From a virus: a stretch of 21,197 nucleotides of DNA. Shown here one piece after another: positions 1-9,400 of this stretch (the stretch's first letter is position 1; each line of letters opens with the position of its first letter). The stretch spans positions 1 to 21,197 of IMG/VR virus record IMGVR_UViG_3300042453_000565; one strand, 5' to 3'. The notes beneath the pieces were generated by a model that had not been told where the DNA came from, did no database searches, and worked only from the letters and a program-made list of their open reading frames with translations. Made by a program: the position numbers and the translations under genes.

Positions 1-330
1 GGCGTGCTGGCGGAACTCGGCAACGGTGGGGCAATCGATGCGTCAACGACGCGCTCTAACATCATGGGGCGCATCGAGCATGGGGTGACGGTTGGCTGCG
101 TGGACTACTACATCGAGGAGCGGCAGTTAAAGGCGTTCTGCTCTAGCCTAAGTTTCGGCTACGCGGATTTCAAGCGGCAGCTTGAGTCGATGTTTAACGT
201 CTCGTACATGCCGAAGAAAGACATGATGGCGCGTACCAAAGGCCCACAGATGCGTGTGCCTGTGCTGAAGATAACCCGCAGAATGGATGAAGAAGAAATT
301 ACAAGTCAGCTACCCTTGGCAGCAGCTTAA
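1..330 (+). CDS. C-terminal part of an unrecognised phage protein (5' end outside window)
   Basis: The reading frame is open from the first base, so this is most likely the tail end of a longer gene; the GTG at position 4 is only the first possible start inside the window. About 109 residues are visible. They form a mixed alpha/beta sequence with the short stretches GRIEHGVTVGCVDYYIEE, LSFGYADFKRQLE and a basic patch KKDMMARTKGPQMRVPV, and end in a small hydrophobic LPLAAA. I do not recognise a family with certainty. It points the opposite way from the late genes and overlaps the next small gene by 44 bases, so it probably belongs to an early or replication module. The basic patch would suit a nucleic-acid-binding C-terminus, for example of a replicative helicase/primase, but that is a guess. 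No signal peptide or membrane segment is visible. Confidence 0.6.
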   Translation, partial: GVLAELGNGGAIDASTTRSNIMGRIEHGVTVGCVDYYIEERQLKAFCSSLSFGYADFKRQLESMFNVSYMPKKDMMARTKGPQMRVPVLKITRRMDEEEITSQLPLAAA

Positions 331-478
331 ACGCGGGGAAGGGTTCTTTGTTCCCTGTCTTGATCCGGAGGCCGTTAAACTCAACGGCCTCCGTGATGCT
401 TTACGCTATCGCTTGTTCTACGCCAAGGCTGAGACGGTCATCAAGGACGGGAAGCTTGGGGTCTGGTTTCACCTGTGA
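287..478 (+). CDS. Small phage protein of unknown function (63 aa)
   Basis: A 63-residue basic protein beginning MKKKLQVSYPWQQLKRGEGF and ending VIKDGKLGVWFHL. It has no signal peptide or membrane helix. The pattern of 'YPW..L..G.gFfvP' followed by a helix rich in Arg/Tyr (LRDALRYRLFYAKAE) and a short final strand looks like a compact single-domain protein. I know of no assigned function. The start overlaps the end of the preceding plus-strand gene by 44 bases with only a weak ribosome site, suggesting translational coupling. Its last 38 bases overlap the end of the giant minus-strand gene, so the two transcription units meet tail to tail here. A perfect 11-bp inverted repeat lies inside its codons for PEAVKLNGL. 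It is the last gene of the plus-strand unit. That it is real is supported by its normal composition and tight packing. Confidence 0.65.
   Translation: MKKKLQVSYPWQQLKRGEGFFVPCLDPEAVKLNGLRDALRYRLFYAKAETVIKDGKLGVWFHL
366..393. terminator. Perfect 11-bp inverted repeat at the convergent gene end
   Basis: The arms CGGAGGCCGTT (366-376) and AACGGCCTCCG (383-393) are exact reverse complements around a 6-base loop (AAACTC). The stem is GC-rich. It lies 48 bases beyond the stop of the giant minus-strand gene and inside the last plus-strand gene. Neither side has a clear T-run, so it is not a classical intrinsic terminator. It could stop or slow convergent polymerases, or protect the 3' end of the late mRNA. 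Position and symmetry are seen directly; the function is inferred. Confidence 0.45.
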
Positions 479-3400
479 CCTCCAAGAAACGCCGCGCCAG
501 TATCACCTGCTGGTCATCGAGGCGCTCTAGCAGCTGATCTTTCTTTTCCTGTGACAAGTTAGTCATCTCGATGACGCGTCTGCGCATGGTCGATAACTCA
601 CCTAGCTTCTGCTGCACCGCGCCCGATAACGATGCTGCCACCACCTTGTCACGGTACGTATCCAAGAACTCCAGCGCCTCTTGCTTGCGGCCTTGTTCGA
701 CCAGACGGTTGAACGTGCCCTTGGCTTGCTGAATCTCCAGCATGCGCTCGTAAGCAGCATCGAGTGTGCCCCGACCTTCTACCGGCTGGAATAGACCACC
801 AATGAACGGCGTCTCATGCAGCTTCTTGCTGGGGCGCTCGGCAGCAGTAGTCTCAGTATTTAGCAACGGGTTTGCCAACGAGATCAGCGCGATGCCCAGA
901 CCACCGGTGTAGCCACGGAACAAGTGATCCCAACCAATCGGCGTAATACCTGCGTCGCCTGTCAGACCGCCCAAGACTTTCGACAGCTCGGTTGTGGTGC
1001 TGCGGAAGCGTTCTGTTGGCTGGAGGTTAGCGATTTCACGCTGAGATTCAAGGTCGCCACCGAAGAACGACTTGCCCAGATACAGCTCGGTCACCGGCTT
1101 GACTGCTTGCGGCAGGCTAAATGGGTTGGACAGCATCATCAGTTTGCCCATGCCCTTGGTGATGTCCTGTGACCGCGCATCGTTTGCGGCCATATTGAAC
1201 ACGGCTTCCGGCAACGACTTGAACAGGTAGCCCAATTCAAACGGGATTGGCACCTTCAACGGCTGGCTCATGCCGGGGATGTAGACAAACCAGTTAGCCA
1301 GACGCTCTTCAGGCTTGGCGCGTTTGTACGCTTCGTCGTCCTGCATCATGGCAGCGTAGGCCAAGGTCGCAGCGCCGATCAGCAAACCACGGGCAATCAA
1401 CTTTTCCCGAATCTTCAACTGTTCGCTGTACGGCATCTTGTTGGTAAACGCCCGATACAGCACGTCCAGACCTTGCACCTGCGCGTTGAAGAACGGGATC
1501 AAGGTGTTCAGGTAGTACATTGAAGGCGACAAACCGCGTCGCCCAAAGTTCATGGACTCAAGTGTGCGCAGCAGTGCTTGCTGCTCTGACATACCTTTGG
1601 CTATCGAGTCCTTGTAGACAACCGCACGAGTCGCCGCGTCGCCCTGCAATGCAAAGGCGTCAGCTTTAGCCAGCAGCTTTTCCCACCCTGACTTACCGGC
1701 GCTGATGTCGCGCAAGAACTTTTTGAAGTCTTCTTGGTCGCCCGTAAACACGTTGGAAGAAATCGCGCCGGTTGACATCAGCTTTTTCTCAACTTCGCTG
1801 CGCCCGGCCACCATGCTGGAGAGTTCCTTGAACGCGTTCAAGATAGGCACACCGTCAGTGCCTGTTGTCATCCATGCGGTCAGCGGGTCACGAATAGACT
1901 GCCGGATAGCGTAGGCAGGGTTGCGGGTAACAAACTTGCGCAGTATGTCCGCAGGCACGCCCATCATCTTGATCGCCATCGGCAGCGTGGTCTTGATACC
2001 TTCCATGCCCTTAACGATCAGGTCAGCCGGGATGTCGTACAGGTCGCTGTCAATGATGGCGTAGTAGGGTTCGCCCTTGACCTTAAAGCGCACCGTGTCA
2101 CGGTTAGCAGGTCCTTCGCCTTTAGATAGCGTCTTGGCAAAACCAATCTTATGTAGCAGGAACGACGTGTCTTTGACGCGCTGGTTGCGCAAGCCCATAT
2201 CCACCAGCATGAAGGCGTTCTGCACGGCGCTAACAGACAGGGGCAGTATCTGGGTGTTGTCGCCCACCAGCTCTTGTAGCTGCGGCTCGTCCTTGATATT
2301 GCCAATACGGATCGGCGCTTCTTTGTCGGTGAACAACTCAACGTCGCCGCTACCCTTATTGACGCGGTAATACGGTACGTAGTCAATGGTCTTTAGCTTG
2401 TTTGCCAAGTCTTTGGTAATCGCGCCGGTCTGCACAAGGAAGTCCAGCAGTCCATTGTTAAATTCCTTGTATTCTGCCGACGCTGTTTCAAACGCGTCTT
2501 TCATCTGTGGGTTGGCGTTAAGCTGCGCCATAACTTCAGCGTACTCTTGCTTGGCCTTGCCGGGATTACCCACCCACAGCTTCTCCCAGCCAACCTGCTG
2601 GGCACGCTTGCCTGCCTGATACACCGTGAACATACGGTCTAGCTCAACGCCGTTTTTGATACCTGCGTTTTGCAGAATCTCAAACACCCGCATCAGGTTG
2701 GCACCGGCTTCGCTCTTGTAGATGTACTCGTTACCTTCTTTGGTTTCACGCGAGACGATGCGGCTAAGCGGTCCGTTGGTCAGTACTTGTTGTGCGTACT
2801 GGCTGCGGTTCTCACCAAAGCGTAGGAAATACTCGCCGTTGCTGGCTTCCAGCGCGTTGATCTTGCCAGCGTCCATACCCTTCTTAAATGCTTCAGAGAT
2901 CGCTGCAAACTTATCAACGAGCTGAACACGACCGCGCAAACCAAGGAAGTTAGCCTTCAGATTATCGATAGTGCTTGGCTCTTGGGCAACGATAGACGAC
3001 GCTGTTGTCTCTGGCTCACGGAACGACTTAAACGAGAAGATGCCCGGCTTGTCTTCCGTAACACCCACGTTCTTAAGCGCATAGCGCGGCTCTTCTACAA
3101 CCTCCACGTAGTTTGCATCAAATATCTCGGCTTCACGGGCAGCTTTTACAACGCGTTCAGGCGCTTCAACAGAACCAGTGTAAACATCCATGCGCTCCAT
3201 CAGTTCTGGAGAGGCTCCGATAGAAGCCATGTACTTTTTGGCCGCTTCTGCGCGAACTTTAAGCTCGTCAATCGGTACACTAAAGTGGATGTTCAAAAGC
3301 TCACGAACGTATGAGGTAAACCCCATTGTGCCGTGGTTTTTATAAACCCTAAGAAACTCGTCTTTGGTTTCTTTTGGGACGAGCTTGTCCAGTTGCGCAA

Positions 3401-6400
3401 GTGTGTTGCGCATGTAGTCAACCGTTTCTTGGTTAAGTTTGGTGCGCTTGGATTTTGGGTCTAATAACCCATCTTCTTCAAGCTGCTTAACAAGTTCTTT
3501 ATCGGTAGCAAACATTGACGTGTCGTACCCTGTTTGACCAAACGCCTCGTCTACCTGTGACGCAGAATAACCAAGTAGTTCGGGATCTTTTGCAAAGTCT
3601 TCTACAATTTCTCCATTTGGCGTTACGTCGTACGCATATGTGTCCGCCCATACATCAGGGTTTGAGTCCTGTACTGCGTTTACCACTGCGTTTCTGCGTG
3701 TGGAAGGATCTGTATGCTCGACAATAGCGTCAATGCGTTTTGCATCCGGTGCAACTAAGTGCAGTAGCTGGTTACGATCAGTAGCAACAACACGATGAAT
3801 AACGGCATCGCCCGAAACAATCAAACTGGTGTTTGTAGAATTAGGAACAATACTGTTAATCACAGCACCGTCTTTAACATCGACAATAGGCGGTGTCTCG
3901 CTGCTGTCATTATCAACGTAAATGTCGCCAATACGCGTGACTGCGGGTAACTGCAAAACGCTTTCGTTTCCATTAACGAAGAGTTCGTTAACACGCTTTA
4001 ACGAATTTAACGTCGCGTCGGTATCGCGTATCACAAAAGAAGCTAAAGACTTAACGTCTTGTATGTCGTGCACATACAAAAGCGACTTTGGGTTGTCAAT
4101 AGCCTCTCTTGTCATTTTTAACAAACGCTCGTAGCTTGCGCTTGAGTCGTCGTTAATAAAAAACGATTTGTTGCCAATCACCGCTCTGGTTCCGGGTGTG
4201 CTTGCAAGTTTGCCAAGAGCAGAAACCAACGCATCGTTGTTCATGCGTTTTTCTTCTGCAGAAACAAACGGGTGCGTAACAACGCCAATCAACGCTTGCT
4301 CGTTGTTAGCAAAACGATACATCGACATTTCGCTGCCAGTCAGCAACCGCAAGTTGGTATTAAACATCTCACCGTCGGCGTAAGCATTTGTCAAAGACTT
4401 TGCAATGATCTTGTCGCTAATTTTTGCAACAGCCGCAGACGGGCTTGGTGTTGTGTAACCCATGCCTTCGAGTCTTGGCATGAACATACGGGTTGGCGAA
4501 TACTGAAATTGCTCATTTGCATTTGACGCCTGCGCCATATTGTTAAAACGGTCAAGCAGATTTTTACCTAAGAAGAAACGGCTTGTCTGTTCTGGCGTAA
4601 GAATCCTATTGTTTTTAACTGCGTCTGCCATCGCAACACGCAGTTCGCTATCGTCAATATACTTCTGCCCGCCTTCAAACCCGCGCTTAGTCAAAAACTC
4701 GTTAGCAATCTTCTGTTGCGCAGGAGTCAGTGCTTGGTTGTGCGTGTTGCCGCGAACTTCTTGTATTTTTTCAGACCCGTCCATGCGAACAGCAACCTGC
4801 GGTACACCGTTCTCATAGTAAATATGGAAGTCGCCTCCACTAATATGCTCGGCTGCATTGCTTAAAGCTGAAGCAGTACACCACGTTGTCCCTGCAGCGC
4901 CAGCATTTAGTGCGACTGCAGCATCGTAGCTGTCCGACTGGTAAAAAGTCTTCCACCCCTGACGGCCCAGATTTTGTTTTTTATTACGGTTAGCAATACT
5001 CACCATACCGTCAAAGAAAGCGTCTTTAAGCGCCTTGCCCTTACGCAATTCTTCAACAATTGCGTTAGCTGAATCACGACCAACAACGGCTACTGGGTGC
5101 ATGTTGCTTGCATCCAGTGTTATCAATTTAAGATTACCGTCTTTACCAGAAATAATACCGAACTTCGACGCGGCTTTAGCCACCAACGCCATTTCCGCTT
5201 GGGTGTAGTCGGGATTATCCTTCAGGTAGTTTGCCAACTCTTGCAGCGCGGATGCGCGGTCAACTCCTACGTTGTCTGCGACATAGTACTTTCCTTCTTC
5301 ACCAAGCAAAGCGTATGCAAGAACATCAGGGCTGGCAGAATAATAGTCGTACGCACTGTCGGGATCAAATAACCGACCGTCTTCCATGCGCGTTAGCTGA
5401 TCCCAATTAATTTTTTGTTGGCTCGGGTACGTAATGTACTGCTCTGGATGTTGCGCCATGTCTGTCAGGTATTCACCTGCGATGCGGTCTACGTCTTCGT
5501 ATGTACGGTCTTTCTGTTTAATCTCTGTACCAAACTGCTCGGCAAATTGCTTCATCGAGTTACTGCCGGTGTGAAGCGCAGCAATATCTTTAGCCGAGTA
5601 CTGCCTGCTTACGGGCGTTTCTTTGATGGTCGGTCTGAGGCTGGTCGGCATCATCAACGCCTCAACCGCTTTCAGGCCGGTGCCCAACATAGACTGCGGC
5701 TGCTTAACACCCAGAATACGCAAGATGGCGCTGTAGATAGCGTCCAGCATATTAGAGATGCGCCACGGCTTAGTACGCAGTTGCTCGTGCAGGTTGCGGT
5801 TAGAGAACAGCTCAGCGGCAAATTCAGACAAGCTGCCCTTGGCGTTGGTACTGGTGATGCTCGGGTCGTTCTTAATACGAGCGTGGATCGCCTTCAGCTC
5901 ACGGAACGCAGCCTGCTGTTCTTTGGTCAGCAGATTAATGTCTTTTTCACCCAACTGGATTGTGCGCTCAACCGCCGCGTGTGTGGCTTCATGCAGCAGC
6001 ACTTCTTGCGACAACCCACCATTGCGTGACAGCTTGACCAGCTTACTAACAGCTTCACCCAGTACTTCTCTACCCTCTGGGTCGTACAGCTTGTTGTACA
6101 ACTTGACGTTGGTGGCGTCCAGTATAGGCAGCATCGCTTCGATGACCGCCTTGTAGATAGGCGTTGTTTCTGAAGCACTCATAATGGAGCGCAGTGCCCC
6201 ACGTATATCGTTGGCTTCTAGCAGCTTGATTTGCTCTGCTGTCAGGTCAGGACTTTCAACTTCCACACCACGGGCAAACTTGCCGGTTTCTTTAAGCCGT
6301 TTTGTAGCAGCAGCTTGGAAGGCCGACAGCATGGCGCTGGCAGACTTAGGTTCTGCTTTTGGCTTGACCGGTACTTCAGGCTTCTCGCCTGCCTGTGACG

Positions 6401-9400
6401 GCAGCAGACCCGGCTCACGTTTCTCCTGAATGGCGCGTGTCTTTGCACGGCTCTCTTCAGAGGCCGTCTGAATGGTTTTTAGTTTAGGTAGCTTGCGGGT
6501 AACTTGCGTGGTGCGCTTCGATGCGACTTCTTGTTCGCCCGTAGTTGCAACCGTTTCCTTAAACTTCTTGGTGGCTTCCAACTTTCTACGGCGGTAGTCA
6601 GGGCTGGCCTTACCCAACGCTTCTGCTTTAGCGTCCAGTGCTTTGTTCAGCGCCTTCTCTGCGTTCTTCCACGCGTCACGTTTTTGCTTAGAAGTCTTAG
6701 TGTACTCCGCAAGCCGGTGCCTATACTCTTCGTTTTTGGGCACCTTTACGTTTGCAAGATGTTCTTTAGTGCTGTTCATCTTTGCGCGAGCTTCGTCTTT
6801 TTTGATCGTTTGCTCGGCAGGAATCTCGTTGTACGCAAACGTAGCGGCCTTTAACTGTCTTTCAGCTTCGGCAACATCCTCTTTATTTACATACTGATTT
6901 GCTAGTCGTGCAAGCTCCGCTTTAGCCGCAACCTCATACTCTTCATACGCAGCCTTGCGCTTGGCTATCTCTTTTTCTTTTGGCGCAGCAAACGCTTTGT
7001 ACTCGTCCGTCTCACGACCAATTTCTATAGCAACACGCTTTGGGCTGGATGTAATACCTTTGCCTTCAATAACGTCTTTATATCGCTTGTACTCCGGCGA
7101 CATCTTGACCGTAAGGTTTTTGGCAACAAACTCTTTTACTTGCGGGCTTTCAGCACCGTACAGCTCGATGCGTTCCTTAAATTCGGCAATTTGTTCTTTG
7201 CGTGTCTTTTCTGCTTCTTGCGCCAGCATCTTTTCGGCGCTGCCAACAGGCGCTGCTTCTTTGACGTTGAACATGCTACGGTAAAGCGCGAAGATTTCAT
7301 CCCGCGCCGGTACCATCACGTTCTCGATCAGGTGGTTGTATTCCTTGACCTTGGCGTTGCGGCTCTTGCTTGCGCCTTGACGTGTCTTAGCAGGCAACGA
7401 CTTGTCTGCCAGCGTGGCTTCTAACCCCTCTATCTCACGCGCTAGGCGCTCAACTTTGTTTTTGATGGATTCTTTGGCGCGGCCTTTGGGCGTATCAATG
7501 CTGTCCATCAGCTCGGTAATACGCGCAGCAATCTGGTCGTACTCTTCTTCAGTGATTGTGCGTTCTGAAATTCGACCCGGCAAGCCCAGACGCTTACCCA
7601 AAGTTTCTACCAGCCTGTCTCTTTCTGACATGCCGCGCTGCGCACGCTCACCGGCTTTCTTGCCTGCCCGCTCTAGCACTTCTGTGCCCGGAACTTTGCC
7701 TTCTTTCTTCAACTGCTTAATGATCGCCATGATGGTCTTGGGATCATTGTTTAGTGTGGCAGTACGAAGCTGGTTGGCGTAATCAAACATGTCAACTACG
7801 GCACTCGACTTCTCAACCGGCGCAACGCCAATGTTGTCAATTTCGCGGTATAGCGCGTTGAGTTTGTCCGACTTTGCGTAGTAGTCTTTTAAAAACCGCT
7901 GCTGTACGTTTCTGGGCGCAATCCGCTCAAGGTCACGCTCTAGGCGTGCAATGTCTTTACGCAGCCTCTCTTTGCCCGCATCAATCTTGTCAAAGTACCC
8001 CGGCATAGCAGAGTCACCGCTTAGCTTGCCTTCGGCTTCTTGTAAGTCACGGTACTGCTGACGCACAGCATTGAGTTGATCTAGCACCGCCTGACGTTGT
8101 TCCGCATTAGCAGCGCCTGCTAAACCCAGTTCTTTATTTTCAGAACTTACACGCGGTGTCATTGCCACAATCTCGGCCAACAACGCGTCAGCTTCTTTTT
8201 GCTTTTCTGTTAACTGGTCTTTCTGCGCCTTGTCGAGTCCGGTTGGCTGCACAGGGCCTTGCGTCATCTTCTCGATGTCCGCAGCGGTGATCTTGCCGTA
8301 CTTTTCTGTCTCAAACTCTAGAACTTCTTCAGCCTTGGGCTGCTGTTCTTTGGCATCAAACAGCGGTATCTGTTCGCCCGCAGGCGTCTCTTTGACGCGC
8401 AGCACCCCGCGCTTACGCTCAAACTCTTCGGTCAGTGCTTTGCGTTGCGCTTGCAGTTTTTCTAACTGCTTCTCAGCCTTGTCCACCGCATCGTAGTCGC
8501 GCACATCAGCGCGGCTCATCTCATTGATGGTGTTCTTTAGCTTTGCTTCTTTGGCATCTAACGCTTTGAGCTGCTTGTCGTACCCCGCCTGAACTTCTTC
8601 GCTTGACTCCAGCACACCACCGGCTTCGGTGATTTGGGTAGCCAGCGCGTTCATCGCCGCTTCGTTGTCGCGGTACTCTTGGATCAAAGACCGGGCAGTC
8701 TCAACGTCACCTGCCTTACGTGCTTCTTCAATCTGTGTTGCCAAAGGATCAAGTGAGTTCTTCAGCGTCTCATGGCTGTCCATGAGTTTGAAGATGTCAG
8801 GCTGTTGCGGGGCTGCCGCAGGCGCTGCGGCTGTTGGAACAGGGGTAATGTCACGGAAACGACGTTCAGCCGCAGGCGCTTCTTCTGGTGCTACAGGCGC
8901 TGGTGGAACTTCTTCAACAGGTGCTGTTTCTGTAGGCAATGCCGCGCCCTGCGCTTGTGCTGCCTCGGCTGCACGGCGATCTGCAACCTCTTGTTGTGCG
9001 GCAAACTTATCTCCAAACCGACCAACAGCACCTAGCGGACCTAACAGGCCGACACGGTAAGCAGTTTCGCCGTACTCAGAAAATGCTTCAGGGCCCGTCA
9101 GCGGTAAGCCCGCTTGTGCCCGTTCCAACATCTGCTGAAGTATTTCGGTGGGAACTTCAACCGCAACACCTGTGGCGGTGCCTTTGGTTAGTGTGGCAAG
9201 TAGGCGCTCGTTGGCTAATTTCTCGGCTTGAGCTGCGCTGCGTCCAAAAAATGCTTTGAATGGAATACCCGTTAGCTTGGAGGCAAACTGCCCGCCCAAC
9301 GGGATTAGGGTAGATGCCGCGTCTAGCGCGGCACTAGGCACCGCTGTAGCTGCCAGTTCGCCTCGGTCAATACTGACCGGTTCACCACGTTTAGCCTGCT

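Noticed and set aside
4-330. Treating GTG at position 4 as the true start of a 108-aa protein
   Set aside because: The frame is open to the very first base and no ribosome site is visible, so an upstream start outside the window is more likely.
2018-2386. A 122-codon frame on the same strand as the giant gene in another frame
   Set aside because: It is rich in Ser, Arg, Cys and Thr, typical of an out-of-frame reading, and the giant protein's frame has clear domain content here.
5415-6029. A 204-codon open frame on the plus strand opposite the protease-like region
   Set aside because: The translation is rich in Arg, Leu, Val and Cys with no coherent pattern, while the opposite strand encodes a clear HExxH domain.
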